The notes under the pieces are model-generated. The model searched no databases. It had not been told where the DNA came from and saw only the letters and a list, made by a program, of their open reading frames with translations. Positions 24,272-34,287 of a stretch of DNA of 47,700 nt are shown one piece after another. Position numbers and translations under genes: made by a program. The stretch is from positions 1 through 47,700 of the forward strand of contig NZ_NSGJ01000040.1 in the NCBI RefSeq assembly GCF_002286775.1, given 5' to 3'. The DNA comes from Myroides sp. N17-2 (GTDB lineage: Bacteria; Bacteroidota; Bacteroidia; Flavobacteriales; Flavobacteriaceae). Numbering within the stretch: position 1 is the first letter of the stretch; the number at the start of each line of letters is the position of its first letter.

Positions 24272-25318
24272 CTAATACGTATATTTATCTATATATACCT
24301 GTCTTTTCTCTTTGCTTATGCCTAACCCCGTAGTGATATAACTATCCATCGTTCCATATTTGCCTTCGATTCCCTTAAACATCGCTTCTATATAAATAGG
24401 CTTTATCCATGAGAAGTTTTCTATCACTTGATAGTCTATTTTAGGATAAACCACCTTTCCTATCTTCGCCAGCTTTAAGCGACTCTCTACTTCTTTGGCT
24501 CTATAATTATTAGACAACATATACTCTGATATAATCGTCTCTCTATCTACCTCTAAGATACTCAGTACAAGTGCACCTATCATACCTGTCCTATCTTTAC
24601 CAGCCGAGCAGTGAAATAATACAGCATCATCCGTATCGAATAACTGATCTACTATGCCCTTGACTAATTGAGGATTCTCAAGCATATATAGCTTATAGAA
24701 CTCCATTACTAAGCTGTCTGCTTGAACAGGAGTTATCTTCCCTTTTAACACCTCTTTCTTTGTCTTCGAGAACATATCTTCAGAGTCATCATATACTTGT
24801 ACATTACTATATGATACACCTGCAGGTACTCTATCAGGCTTCTTTGCTAACTCTTTATCAGTACGCAAGTCTATGACAGTCTTCACATTTATAGCCTCTA
24901 ACTTAGCATATTCACTATTCTTAAGCTTAGAGAGTTGTCCACTCCTAAAGAAGTGTCCCCATACAATCTGCTTCCCTTCCTTATTTCTAATTCCTCCCAT
25001 ATCGCGGAAGTTGTGTACTTTCTTAAACTTTAAATGTCTATTAGACAAATAAGAAGTATCCTTGTCAGATACTACTTTATATACATTTCTTTCTTTAGTA
25101 GGAAGTTGAACATCTTGGTCTACTACATCTATAGAAGTATCATTATCTAATAATATTTTACCACCAGTAGGTAAGTGTGCTGTATATCCTTTTTTATTCT
25201 CAATAATATATTGTTTTGTATCTAAATCAGAAAAAGCAATTGGTTGATAGGCTTTATAAGAACACCCTGCTAATAAAAAAGAAGTAATTGTAAATAGTAA
25301 AATATGTGTATGGCGCAT
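24272..25318 (-). CDS. Lipoprotein tyrosine/dual-specificity phosphatase
   Basis: 348 aa. A lipobox (LLAGC, Cys19) anchors it to a membrane. The phosphatase domain (about 98-345, Y_phosphatase3 type) starts with NFRDMGGI and has the active-site loop HCSAGKDRTG, with Cys237 as nucleophile and Arg243 in the P-loop. Substrates may be phosphotyrosine proteins, phosphoinositides or phosphosugars. Being outside the cytoplasm, it may act on periplasmic or host-derived compounds. Separate from katA by a terminator. Confidence 0.88.
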   Translation of the reverse strand: MRHTHILLFTITSFLLAGCSYKAYQPIAFSDLDTKQYIIENKKGYTAHLPTGGKILLDNDTSIDVVDQDVQLPTKERNVYKVVSDKDTSYLSNRHLKFKKVHNFRDMGGIRNKEGKQIVWGHFFRSGQLSKLKNSEYAKLEAINVKTVIDLRTDKELAKKPDRVPAGVSYSNVQVYDDSEDMFSKTKKEVLKGKITPVQADSLVMEFYKLYMLENPQLVKGIVDQLFDTDDAVLFHCSAGKDRTGMIGALVLSILEVDRETIISEYMLSNNYRAKEVESRLKLAKIGKVVYPKIDYQVIENFSWIKPIYIEAMFKGIEGKYGTMDSYITTGLGISKEKRQVYIDKYTY

Positions 25319-25393
25319 AACTTTCTTAGGATTTGGTTACTAACAAAAATAAGTATAATATTCTAGAATCAAGAAAAGAGACCCTATCAATAA

Positions 25394-25432
25394 GTAAAAA
25401 AGCCCCTACTATCTACTGATAGCAGGAGGCTT
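25394..25432 (-). terminator. Rho-independent terminator of the catalase gene
   Basis: On the minus strand an AGCCTCCTGCTATC arm pairs with GATAGTAGGGGCT (one bulge) and is followed by six T. It lies about 25 nt after the katA stop. Confidence 0.82.
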
Positions 25433-25454
25433 CTCGGGGTATTATAAATAACTA

Positions 25455-26933
25455 TTATGAATTCATATGTTTGCTTACATCGAAGTTTAAGCCTTGAGCA
25501 ATTCTCATCCCTAACTCCGTATTTGCTCTAAACCAGTGACACAGTTGTCTACCGATAATCTCATCACGTTTAGGTCCATCTACACCACCCATAGCTGCTA
25601 CGATATTAGCTACTGTATTTGTTTTCTGATCAGCAGTCATAATTTCGTATAACTTACCCGGTTGGCTAAAGTGATCATTCTCTCCTTCTCCATTTCTATC
25701 AAATCTATCAGCCATCACACTGTTTAACTCTTGAGCAGGCTCAGCATAGCTCTGATCTACTTTGATATTATCAAAACTATTAGGGTAATAGTTAGGAGCA
25801 TCCTGTCCATTACCATCCGTTCTCATATATCCATCTCTTTGATAATTATTAGTCATAAACGGGCATCGGTTAACAGGTATTTGTTCATAGTTAGTACCTA
25901 ATCTATAACGCTGTGCATCAGGATATGAAAGAATACGTCCTTGCAACATCTTATCAGGTGAGAATCCAATACCATCCACGATATGCGCAGGAGCAAAAGC
26001 AGCTTGTTCTACATCTTGGAAGTAGTTATGAGGCATTTTATTTAATTCTAATACACCTACAGGGATTAGTGGATAATCTGCATGTGGCCATACTTTAGTA
26101 ACATCGAATGGATTTACTACAGCATCCTTAGCTTGTTGTTCTGTCATCACCTGAATATTAAGATTCCACTTAGGGAAGTTACCATTCGAGATGTTTTCAT
26201 ATAGATCACGTTGTGCATAATCCATATCTGTCGCTCTCATCTGATCAGCCTCAGGTCCAGTAAGGTTCTTAATTCCCTGTGCTGTCTTAAAGTGGAACTT
26301 CACAAATACTCTTTCATTATCACTGTTAATCATAGAGAATGTGTGACTTCCATATCCATTCATATGTCTAAATCCAAATGGAGTACCTCTATCTGACATC
26401 AAGATCAATACTTGGTGTAAACTCTCAGGGTTTAAAGACCAAAAATCCCAAACCATTGTCGCTGACTTTAAGTTAGTCCCAGGGTGTCTCTTTTGTGTAT
26501 GAATAAAGTCAGGGAATTTCTTAGCGTCTTTAATAAAGAATACAGGTGTATTATTACCTACTAAATCCCAGTTACCATCTTCTGTGTAAAACTTTACAGC
26601 AAATCCGCGTGGATCACGCTCAGAATCTGCTGATCCTTTCTCCCCTCCTACTGTAGAGAAACGCAAGAATACGTCAGTCTGTTTACCTATTTCACTAAAT
26701 AATTTTGCTTTAGTATATTTAGTTATATCATTCGTCACTGTGAATGTTCCATAAGCTCCAGATCCCTTAGCGTGAACGATACGCTCCGGAATACGCTCTC
26801 TGTTAAAATGAGCTAATTTCTCATGTAATATATAATCTTCTAATAACACAGGCCCTCTAGCTCCTGCTGTTAATGAATCTTCGTGATCTGTATAAGGTCT
26901 TCCTGAAGCTGTAGTTAACTTTTGTTCTTTCAT
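25455..26933 (-). CDS. katA: Monofunctional heme catalase, small-subunit (clade 3) type
   Basis: 492 aa, the clade 3 length. All active-site residues are visible: His54 (RIVHAKGSGAYG), Asn127 (DLVGNNTPVFF) and the heme-binding Tyr337 (RILSYPDAQRY). The SADSERDPRGFAVKFYT block is also canonical. It breaks hydrogen peroxide into water and oxygen in the cytoplasm. It has its own promoter element at 26971-26978 and terminator. No OxyR or PerR gene lies nearby. Confidence 0.97.
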   Translation of the reverse strand: MKEQKLTTASGRPYTDHEDSLTAGARGPVLLEDYILHEKLAHFNRERIPERIVHAKGSGAYGTFTVTNDITKYTKAKLFSEIGKQTDVFLRFSTVGGEKGSADSERDPRGFAVKFYTEDGNWDLVGNNTPVFFIKDAKKFPDFIHTQKRHPGTNLKSATMVWDFWSLNPESLHQVLILMSDRGTPFGFRHMNGYGSHTFSMINSDNERVFVKFHFKTAQGIKNLTGPEADQMRATDMDYAQRDLYENISNGNFPKWNLNIQVMTEQQAKDAVVNPFDVTKVWPHADYPLIPVGVLELNKMPHNYFQDVEQAAFAPAHIVDGIGFSPDKMLQGRILSYPDAQRYRLGTNYEQIPVNRCPFMTNNYQRDGYMRTDGNGQDAPNYYPNSFDNIKVDQSYAEPAQELNSVMADRFDRNGEGENDHFSQPGKLYEIMTADQKTNTVANIVAAMGGVDGPKRDEIIGRQLCHWFRANTELGMRIAQGLNFDVSKHMNS

Positions 26934-26970
26934 ATTCTTTGTTTTTAGTTTATTTCTTATTTTTCTTTTA

Positions 26971-26978
26971 CAAACATA
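26971..26978 (-). promoter_or_regulatory. Candidate -7 box of the katA promoter
   Basis: TATGTTTG on the minus strand, 38 nt before the ATG, fits TAnnTTTG. The -33 region lacks TTG at 19 nt (a TTC lies at 21 nt), so activation may need a regulator. Confidence 0.45.
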
Positions 26979-27282
26979 CAGATATAAAACACTGATAACG
27001 AATACTAAGCATACTTTTACTTAATACAACTATAGATAAAACTTATCAAAATATATAAATTAAATAAGAAATACTAATACCAGTATAAACACCTATAACT
27101 TTAGAAACAAATTTCACGCCAAAAAACAAGTAAAACGCAAGCTACCAAAGACCTTACACTGATATCTTCTTAATGTGAATGAGTTAGCAGTAATTAAAAT
27201 TTATATAAATTTATACCAATAAATGCAGTACCTTTCTAACTTTATTTATCAACCCCATATATAGATAATCTTTTAGAGAGAA
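26979..27282. other. Divergent intergenic region, no gene
   Basis: 304 bp between katA and the divergent GNAT-like gene. AT-rich, no long inverted repeat or gene seen. It must hold the start signals for the rightward gene, but I cannot identify a consensus box. Confidence 0.6.
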
Positions 27283-28044
27283 ATGAATACAACTGAATTT
27301 AACTTTGTAAAGTATGATGCAATTCAAACTCCACAAATAGAAGTCCTACTAAAAAAAGTAGATCAGTTAGATGGTAATCCTAAATATTTGCAATATGACA
27401 GTATTAAAAGTCGTTATTGGAAGTTAATCTATAGAAACTTTTCTTCTCAACAATTCTTTGTTTTTGACAACAATACATTAGTTGCTGTTGTAAACTGTGT
27501 TCCCTTACATTTAACTAAAAACGAAATAAGTAATCTATCAGATGATGGTTGGAGATGGGCATTAGAGAAATCGTTTGCTGATGGAGAGAGAGGATTAACT
27601 GTGAATACACTATGTTGTTTATCAATAAAAACAAATAAAGACTATAGCCAAAATCACTTACAACAATACATCATACAACAGTTAAAAAACATAGCTACTC
27701 AACAACAATTCACTGCTATCATAAGTCCTATACGCCCTAAAATGAAACAGTTCTATCCCTTACAGGATATAACGAATTATGCACAGTGGATTAATAATTA
27801 TGGATTGCCATATGATGTAGGTATACGTACACATGTAAAAAATGGGGCCGTAATAGCGAAAGCATGCATCAGATCTATGCAAATAGAGGGAAGCGTTGCA
27901 CAATGGGAAGAATGGACAGGCTTTACATTCCAAACGACAGGCGAATATATACTACCGAAAGCTTTAAGCCCTCTAAGAATCAATGTAGAATTAAATAAAG
28001 GATACTATAACGAACCACATATTTGGATGTTATACAGACTTTAA
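27283..28044 (+). CDS. GNAT-like acyltransferase, uncharacterised
   Basis: 253 aa, soluble. The N-terminal half looks like the entry strands of a GNAT fold (FVFDNNTLVAVVNCVPLHL). The second half has a distinctive block: SPIRPKMKQFYPL, LPYDVGIRTHVKNGAVIAKA, RSMQIEGSVAQWEEWTGFTF, then PLRINVELNKGYYNEPHIWM. The same block (H-x-x-x-G, S-M-x-x-x-G, W-x-x-W-T-G, E-P-x-x-W) is familiar from uncharacterised GNAT-type proteins in other phyla. No substrate can be inferred. Its stop overlaps that of the histidine kinase by 3-4 nt tail to tail. Confidence 0.6.
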   Translation: MNTTEFNFVKYDAIQTPQIEVLLKKVDQLDGNPKYLQYDSIKSRYWKLIYRNFSSQQFFVFDNNTLVAVVNCVPLHLTKNEISNLSDDGWRWALEKSFADGERGLTVNTLCCLSIKTNKDYSQNHLQQYIIQQLKNIATQQQFTAIISPIRPKMKQFYPLQDITNYAQWINNYGLPYDVGIRTHVKNGAVIAKACIRSMQIEGSVAQWEEWTGFTFQTTGEYILPKALSPLRINVELNKGYYNEPHIWMLYRL

Positions 28045-30044
28045 TTAAAAGTAATTTCAAAAGTTATAGATGTTCCTATCCCTTTTCGGCTTCTCAATAC
28101 TAACTTAGACCCTAAGAGATAAAGTCTATCTTCTATGTTCTTTAATCCAAGTCCTCTATTTACTGTTTTTACATTAAAACCTTTTCCTGTATCCAACACT
28201 TTTACTTTGAATACTGATTCAGATACATATTGAAACTCTAATATACACTCTTTCGCTTCAGCATATTTCTGTACATTCTGAAACACTTCTTGTAAAATAC
28301 GATAGATATTTACTTTCACACGATGAGTAAGTACCTCTAAATCTAACTTAGGATCGATAGTATAGGTAAATGTTGTAGTTACATTTCTATTCTGCATCGT
28401 GACTAATTCTTCTATAAGTTGCTTATAATCACCCACTAAAAACTTCTCATCATTATATAAGGTATGAGAACTATTCCTAATAAAACTCTCCACCTCTTTC
28501 ACTTCATTAGCCAACACTTCTTTGGTCAACTCTAAATTATCACGCTCTAATTGTAACAAAGAAAACCTAGTTACAAATAATTTATTCAATACTCCGTCAT
28601 GTAGCTCTTTAGCAAACTTCTTGCGCTCTAACTCCTGTGCTTTAGTTATTCTATTCTGAATATGTATGATAGAATCATAATATCTTTCTGTATCTTTTTG
28701 ATACATTTGAATCATCGAGATTTCTTTTGCCTTGTTTCTAAAAAAGACAACAATTAGCACCCCTAGAAAGAGTAAGATTAAAAGAATACTAACAATTACA
28801 ATTAAGTCATTCTGATCCTTTAATACTTTATTAGAATGAATTAAAGAATCTGACTCATATTTTAATCGAGCGAACTTACTTCGCACCATATTCATCTCAT
28901 TGCTAATAACACTATTTATCTTGCGATAAGCTGCGAAGTTCTCTTTCGAATTTGCCTTATCATAAATCACTAATAACTCTAAAGCTTTCCTTTGTGTATC
29001 TAGATCATTATTTTTCCTAGCTGAATCAAGTACCCCCCCTAATACATATACTCCTGCAGCAATAGCCCTTTGCTTAAAGAAATACTCCGCATACACAAGG
29101 TTATCATTATTAATAGAATAATGATTATTAAATGCAGTATTGATACTTTTTGATTGCTGTATTAGATTTAATACAGATTTATAATCATCAGATGCTAGCT
29201 TTACTTTAGCGAACTTATGAAGAATTAAGGGATAGAATAGATTCTTATCTACCTCTCTAACATTAGCTAATTCCTCTAAGGCTAAATTAAGCATCGCCTC
29301 AGCTTCACTATATTCTTTGCGATAAATATAAATTTTAGCTAAGTAATTCTTAATAGAGATACGATTTAGGCTAATCTGATATGCATTAAAGTAAGCTTCT
29401 ATTTCTTTAGACTTCAATAATTCGTTTGCTTCTTGAAATAGTCTAATTGCCTTGTCATATTTCTCTAAACCTAGTTCTGCTCCCGCTAACACATACTTCT
29501 GACTATAAAGTTTATATACATTCTCCTTTTTACTATTAAGAGCGATAGCATTCTTTATCTGAATCTCTGCTTCTGGGTATACTTTATTATCACTTAACAG
29601 TATACTTAAATAAAGATATGTCTGTTGCAGTTTTAAAGTATCACGAAGATGGTTAAAATATTGGGTTGCTCTATTATAATAAAGATAGCTGCTATCCGCA
29701 ACTATGTTATATTGATAATATTCACCTAGTCTAAAACTAGCATGAGCTAAGCCTATAGTATCTTTATTCTGTAATGCGTTTGAGTAACGTTGTCTTAATG
29801 AACGAGAATTTACATTCTCTTTAAAAAAAACAACTTCGCTATTAGTATTAAGTGTATGTCCAAAAGTTAATATATGTTTCGTTAAACGATTATGCTCACT
29901 CTTATAAAGTGAATCATTTAATGAAAAACTCTTGTACTCTATTGCCTTTTCATTATCATTAATATCGATCTGATTATCAACCTTCTTAGAACATCGTAAA
30001 AAACTAATACAAATCAAACTATATAATAAAAATCTCCTAAACAT
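28041..30044 (-). CDS. TPR-containing sensor histidine kinase (NarL/LiaS-type), lipoprotein-like N-terminus
   Basis: 667 aa. The signal ends at a possible lipobox (FLRC, Cys18). TPR-like helical repeats fill about 95-370, outside the membrane; one helix spans about 414-435. The cytoplasmic part has the HisKA_3 box KKFAKELHDGVLNKL (phospho-His482) and a HATPase domain with EVFQNVQKYAEA (N box), DTGKGF (G1) and GLGLKNIEDR (G2). Such kinases pair with LuxR-type regulators, but none is nearby, so it is an orphan here. Signal unknown. Confidence 0.88.
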   Translation of the reverse strand: MFRRFLLYSLICISFLRCSKKVDNQIDINDNEKAIEYKSFSLNDSLYKSEHNRLTKHILTFGHTLNTNSEVVFFKENVNSRSLRQRYSNALQNKDTIGLAHASFRLGEYYQYNIVADSSYLYYNRATQYFNHLRDTLKLQQTYLYLSILLSDNKVYPEAEIQIKNAIALNSKKENVYKLYSQKYVLAGAELGLEKYDKAIRLFQEANELLKSKEIEAYFNAYQISLNRISIKNYLAKIYIYRKEYSEAEAMLNLALEELANVREVDKNLFYPLILHKFAKVKLASDDYKSVLNLIQQSKSINTAFNNHYSINNDNLVYAEYFFKQRAIAAGVYVLGGVLDSARKNNDLDTQRKALELLVIYDKANSKENFAAYRKINSVISNEMNMVRSKFARLKYESDSLIHSNKVLKDQNDLIVIVSILLILLFLGVLIVVFFRNKAKEISMIQMYQKDTERYYDSIIHIQNRITKAQELERKKFAKELHDGVLNKLFVTRFSLLQLERDNLELTKEVLANEVKEVESFIRNSSHTLYNDEKFLVGDYKQLIEELVTMQNRNVTTTFTYTIDPKLDLEVLTHRVKVNIYRILQEVFQNVQKYAEAKECILEFQYVSESVFKVKVLDTGKGFNVKTVNRGLGLKNIEDRLYLLGSKLVLRSRKGIGTSITFEITFN

Positions 30045-30099
30045 GATTATTGAGAGTCACATTAAAATTAAAGGCTAAATATATAACATTTAACACAAA

Positions 30100-30144
30100 A
30101 TATGCGATAGACAGATAAACGAAAAGTAATTATACAAGATAAGT
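30100..30144. repeat. Fragment of the structured intergenic element
   Basis: Carries GCGATAGACAGATAAACGAA followed by AAGTAATTATACAAGATAAGT, nearly identical to the left third of copy B. The hairpin and right end are missing. Located between the histidine kinase and photolyase genes. Confidence 0.8.
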
Positions 30145-30200
30145 ATCCTCTCTTTTCAATGGTTTTTATTTTAGGTATAATACATCACAGTAAATGGTCG

Positions 30201-31508
30201 TTATATATTCCCTAAGGCTTTCTTAAACGCAGACAACACGCGTTCTCTTGCAAATTTATGTTCTACTATAGGTTGTACATAGGTCAACTCTCGCCATTCA
30301 GGAACCCATTTATCTAGATAAACTCCATCTTTATCGAACTTCTTAACCTGTTCTGTTGGGTTAAATACTCTAAAGTATGGTGCTGCATCACATCCGCATC
30401 CTGCTACCCATTGCCAATTGCCATTATTAGAAGCCAAATCATAATCTAGTAACTGCTGCGCGAAGTAGGCTTCTCCCCATCTCCAATCAATCAGTAGGTG
30501 TTTAGTCAAAAAACTAGCAACAACCATCCTCACTCGATTATGCATAAATCCAGTAGTATTAAGCTCTCGCATACCCGCATCTACGATGGGATACCCCGTC
30601 TGCCCATTACACCAAGCTTCATATTCTACTTCGTTATTTCGATATTGAACAGCTTCATATTTTGCTTTAAAACAATTATTCTCTACTTGTGGATATAAGT
30701 ATAGTATCTGACCAAAGAACTCTCTCCATATCAGTTCTGATAACCATACTGCATTCTCCCTCAATGCTATTCTCACACAATGTCTCACAGATATAGTACC
30801 GAAGCGAAGAGCTACACCTAACTTGCTCGTTCCTTCTACTCCTGGATAGTCTCTATATTGATCATAATTAGAGACTATAGACAGGTCGACCTGTGGAACA
30901 TCATATCTGACTTGACTTGGCTTATAACCTACTTCTTCTAAAGTAGGTAGGACACATTCCATTGTATAAAGCATCTCACGCTTTAACTCAACAGAATAAT
31001 TAAACAAATGGCGTTCAGTCAATAACAGCCTCCATTGTTTAGCATAAGGAGTATACACTTGATAAGGTGTCCCATCTTGTTTTAAGATCTCTCCTCCTCT
31101 AAAGATAACATGATCTTTATATCTATTTAACGGAATACTTTGATTTGCTAAAAGCTGTTCTACTTCTGCATCCCTTTTAATCGTACGGGGTTCATAATCC
31201 TCATTAGTATAAACAGCTTTCACTTCATACTCCTGCATTAGAGAGGCAAATACTTCCGTCACTGTATTATGAAAACATAGTACTCCTGTACCTAGTTTTG
31301 ACAAAGTATCATTCACTCTAGACAATGCTTGATGAATATATTCTAAGCGCTTATCAAATGGATCTGTAAACTGCTTCAATATGTCTTTGTCAAAAATAAA
31401 GATAGGTAGTATACGATATCCACTTTGCAAAGCATAATACAAAGCAACATTATCTTCTAAACGCAAATCACGTCTAAACCAAAAAACAACTATTTCTTCT
31501 CTATTCAT
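30201..31508 (-). CDS. phrB: Deoxyribodipyrimidine photolyase
   Basis: 435 aa. The N-terminal photolyase alpha/beta domain starts with VVFWFRRDLRLEDN and the FAD-binding helical domain includes WREFFGQILYLYP, GYPIVDAGMRELNTTGFMHN, RMVVASFLTKHLLIDWRWGE and DYDLASNNGNWQWVAG. These include the tryptophans expected for electron transfer and DNA lesion binding. Repairs UV cyclobutane dimers using light; the CPD class I type fits best, and a cryptochrome role is less likely. Stand-alone gene, 156 bp after the kinase gene start. Confidence 0.95.
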   Translation of the reverse strand: MNREEIVVFWFRRDLRLEDNVALYYALQSGYRILPIFIFDKDILKQFTDPFDKRLEYIHQALSRVNDTLSKLGTGVLCFHNTVTEVFASLMQEYEVKAVYTNEDYEPRTIKRDAEVEQLLANQSIPLNRYKDHVIFRGGEILKQDGTPYQVYTPYAKQWRLLLTERHLFNYSVELKREMLYTMECVLPTLEEVGYKPSQVRYDVPQVDLSIVSNYDQYRDYPGVEGTSKLGVALRFGTISVRHCVRIALRENAVWLSELIWREFFGQILYLYPQVENNCFKAKYEAVQYRNNEVEYEAWCNGQTGYPIVDAGMRELNTTGFMHNRVRMVVASFLTKHLLIDWRWGEAYFAQQLLDYDLASNNGNWQWVAGCGCDAAPYFRVFNPTEQVKKFDKDGVYLDKWVPEWRELTYVQPIVEHKFARERVLSAFKKALGNI

Positions 31509-31531
31509 ATCTACATAACTTCTAAAGTATT

Positions 31532-31590
31532 CCCAAAAAAAATGAGCTAAGTACTCTTTTATTCTCGAAAGATATAAAAGAATACTTAGC
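31532..31590 (-). terminator. Rho-independent terminator of the sdh-transport operon
   Basis: A 17-bp stem with one mismatch (31574-31590 with 31546-31562) carries GCTAAGTA/TACTTAGC and ends in a T-run on the minus strand. It lies 28 nt after the stop of the transporter gene. Confidence 0.87.
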
Positions 31591-31617
31591 CCACTAAATC
31601 AAATATAAACTACTTTA

Positions 31618-33048
31618 CTAAAAGGCACTTATTAAACTCATCCAACTCGTACCTACTACTAGATAAATGATTAATAACATTACTCCTATGATTAATCCGT
31701 AGGTCCACCATGACTTTAACTCTACATAGCCACTTCCGAAGAATACAGGTGCAGGTCCATGTCCATAATGTGTTAATGTTCCATAAATAGATCCCATAAA
31801 ACCTAACATCATAGCTAGTAAAACCGGAGGTACACCTAGCGAAACTCCTACTCCTAACAATGCTGCATACATCGCTGCAACGTGAGCAGTAGCACTCGCA
31901 AAGATATAGTGACTAAAGAAGTAAACAATCACAATAATCGGGAAAGCATAATGCCAATCCATATCGCCCATTTTACCTTTTACTAAATCACTAAACCATC
32001 CGATAAATCCTAATTTATTTAATGAACTCGCCATCATTACCAACACTGCGAACCATACGATAGTATCCCAAGCTCCTTTTTCTGCTTTGACATCTTCCCA
32101 AGTTAATACAGAGGTTAATAATAATATAGCTAATCCGATAAATGCTGTTGTAGTTGCATCGATACTAAATAAATCTCCTGTAATCCATAATGCTAATAAA
32201 ATAACGAATGTCACTAACATTAGAATCTCTGGTATAGATAACTTACCCATCTCTTTTAATTTCTCAGCTGCTACTTTAGGAGCATCACCTGTTTTCTTAA
32301 GTTCTGGTGGGAATATCTTATAAAGTACGATTGGAGTCAAAATAAAAGCAACTAATCCAGGTACAAAACCTGCAGCAGCCCATGACATCCAAGAAATATT
32401 AATCCCCATATCAGCAGCGAACTTCTGACACATAGGGTTACTTGCTGTACCTGTTAAAAACATTGAAGAAGCAATCAAGTTCATATAGTAACAATTCAAT
32501 GTTAAGAATGACCCTAATTTCTTATGTGTCTCTGGTTTTGCAGCATCAGAACCGAAGTTCATTGCCATTGACTTCATGATAGGATAGATAATACCTCCTC
32601 CACGCGCTGTATTACTTGGGATAGCAGGTGCTAATACTAAATCTGCTAATCCTAATCCATACGCTAATCCTAAAGTACTTTTACCAAAAGCACGGATAAA
32701 TAAAAATGCTATTCTATTTCCTAATCCTGTTTTAATAAATCCTCTGGCAATAAAGAATGAAATTCCTATCAGCCAAATTACTTTATCTCCAAAACCACTT
32801 AAACTAAGGGCTATTGATTTACCAGGATCTCCAGGCGCTAATAATTGAAAGAATGCTGTTAGACCTACTGCTAACATACACATCGTTCCCATCGGTGCTG
32901 CCTTTAAGATAATACCTAAAATAGTACTAACGAAGATGGCAAATAAATGCCATGCATCTGGTGTTACTCCTTCTGGAATAGGGCAAAACCATAGGGCGAT
33001 ACCGACTACTGCGGTAATCGCGAGATTCTTAAGATTTACTTCTTTCAT
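31618..33048 (-). CDS. DASS (SLC13) family dicarboxylate transporter
   Basis: 476 aa, about 12 membrane helices. Family marks are the N-terminal HLFAIFVSTILGIILKAAPMG, the first SNT-like motif (PAIPSNTARGGGIIYP), SMFLTGTASNPM and the second half-repeat ending in TLTHYGHGPAPVFFGSGYV. The SNT and TAS/N motifs bind sodium and carboxylate in the family; plant and bacterial members carry malate, 2-oxoglutarate or succinate. Last gene of the sdhCAB-porin-transporter string (24 nt after the porin gene), which supports a C4-dicarboxylate substrate. Confidence 0.9.
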   Translation of the reverse strand: MKEVNLKNLAITAVVGIALWFCPIPEGVTPDAWHLFAIFVSTILGIILKAAPMGTMCMLAVGLTAFFQLLAPGDPGKSIALSLSGFGDKVIWLIGISFFIARGFIKTGLGNRIAFLFIRAFGKSTLGLAYGLGLADLVLAPAIPSNTARGGGIIYPIMKSMAMNFGSDAAKPETHKKLGSFLTLNCYYMNLIASSMFLTGTASNPMCQKFAADMGINISWMSWAAAGFVPGLVAFILTPIVLYKIFPPELKKTGDAPKVAAEKLKEMGKLSIPEILMLVTFVILLALWITGDLFSIDATTTAFIGLAILLLTSVLTWEDVKAEKGAWDTIVWFAVLVMMASSLNKLGFIGWFSDLVKGKMGDMDWHYAFPIIVIVYFFSHYIFASATAHVAAMYAALLGVGVSLGVPPVLLAMMLGFMGSIYGTLTHYGHGPAPVFFGSGYVELKSWWTYGLIIGVMLLIIYLVVGTSWMSLISAF

Positions 33049-33072
33049 ATGTTTAATATCTTAATGCTACGA

Positions 33073-34275
33073 TTAGAATCTACATTGTAATTGTACAAAG
33101 GCTAGATTAGAATTGTACGTTTTTGAATTCTCTATGTTCTCTTTAAAGTTGTCAATCTGCATACCTATTTGTATTCTAGCTCCATAATTCTTTAAGAATT
33201 CTAAACTAAACATTGGGGTAAGTGATTGGCGAGCATTTGAATTCAACTTTGATTCTGCATCAAGATATTCATAACGACACGCAAACTCTATGGCTTGGAA
33301 GTGTTTCTTACCTACTTCATATCGAATATTAGGTAGGATATAAAAACTCTTCATAATGTAATTATCTAACTTTCCAAGGCGTTTATCTGCCTCTAATTTA
33401 AAGAACGCATCGTGATTCGTTCCTTGTTTTGCTTCAGTTTGGAAGTCTAAACACCAACGATCATTGATTGGAAATTTAGCTGTTGCTTCCACACCTACAG
33501 CATACACATTTTCTTTTTGTACTTCTCCGATACCTCCACTTACACCTACATTAAGATTGTGTTTCTTATCTAGGTTAAATAAGAATCGAGAAGAGTAATG
33601 TTTACCATCGTCACTATCTGACTTATTCTTTCCATTTCCATTAGTTACAGAGAAACCATAACTCATAGGTACTTTACCTAGATCCACACTACCAGTGATC
33701 GCTGCTCCAACTTGAAAACTCATCCATCCATTGTTTCCAAAAAGATAATAAGAATTAGAGTAGTCGATAGACTTCACGATGTCTACTGGGTAAGTTTCTT
33801 CCATCCCAAACAGTGGTCTGAACTGTCCTACTGTAATTTGAAAATAACGATTAACAGTATACTTTGCATACGCATTTTCTAAAACTCTTGTACTTACGTC
33901 CTTGTTTTTAAAATCCGCAAAGTTAACTAATGTCGTTACCTCTAGATTTTCAGTAATCTTAGCATTCATTGACACACGCATCCTTTTGATATCAAAAGAA
34001 TTATTAGAATAAGTAGTCTTCTCTGGTGTTGATGAGTGATGTTGTCCATCGATATCAACACCCTTTTTAAAGTTGTCTAGATATCTTGTTTGGAATACAC
34101 CTCCTACTTTAAACTGAGGATACTTCTGTGGCTCTGGATTAAGAATAATCTTGTCTTCAAAGACTTTGATTGTATCATTCTCTACCTCTTGGGCAAAGGA
34201 TATAGTGGAGCAGATTAAACCTGCTCCAACTAATAATTTCATTTTTAAGCTATTATTGAGTGTGAGAGTTCTCAT
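33073..34275 (-). CDS. Outer-membrane porin (phosphate-selective O/P type)
   Basis: 400 aa with a signal peptide (KMKLLVGAGLICSTISFAQ). The mature part is a predicted 16-strand barrel with many Tyr/Phe strands (KVGGVFQTRYLDNFKKG, RMRVSMNAKITENLEVTTLV, YFQITVGQFRPLFG) and a C-terminal aromatic residue (QLQCRF), as needed for outer-membrane insertion. It resembles Porin_O_P proteins; here it lies 12 nt after sdhB and before the dicarboxylate transporter, so it likely lets dicarboxylates through rather than phosphate. Confidence 0.82.
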   Translation of the reverse strand: MRTLTLNNSLKMKLLVGAGLICSTISFAQEVENDTIKVFEDKIILNPEPQKYPQFKVGGVFQTRYLDNFKKGVDIDGQHHSSTPEKTTYSNNSFDIKRMRVSMNAKITENLEVTTLVNFADFKNKDVSTRVLENAYAKYTVNRYFQITVGQFRPLFGMEETYPVDIVKSIDYSNSYYLFGNNGWMSFQVGAAITGSVDLGKVPMSYGFSVTNGNGKNKSDSDDGKHYSSRFLFNLDKKHNLNVGVSGGIGEVQKENVYAVGVEATAKFPINDRWCLDFQTEAKQGTNHDAFFKLEADKRLGKLDNYIMKSFYILPNIRYEVGKKHFQAIEFACRYEYLDAESKLNSNARQSLTPMFSLEFLKNYGARIQIGMQIDNFKENIENSKTYNSNLAFVQLQCRF

Positions 34276-34287
34276 AGGCTTATATTT

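Noticed and set aside
28041..31508. A partner response regulator for the TPR histidine kinase
   Set aside because: The neighbours are a GNAT-like protein and photolyase; no receiver domain is encoded anywhere in the window.
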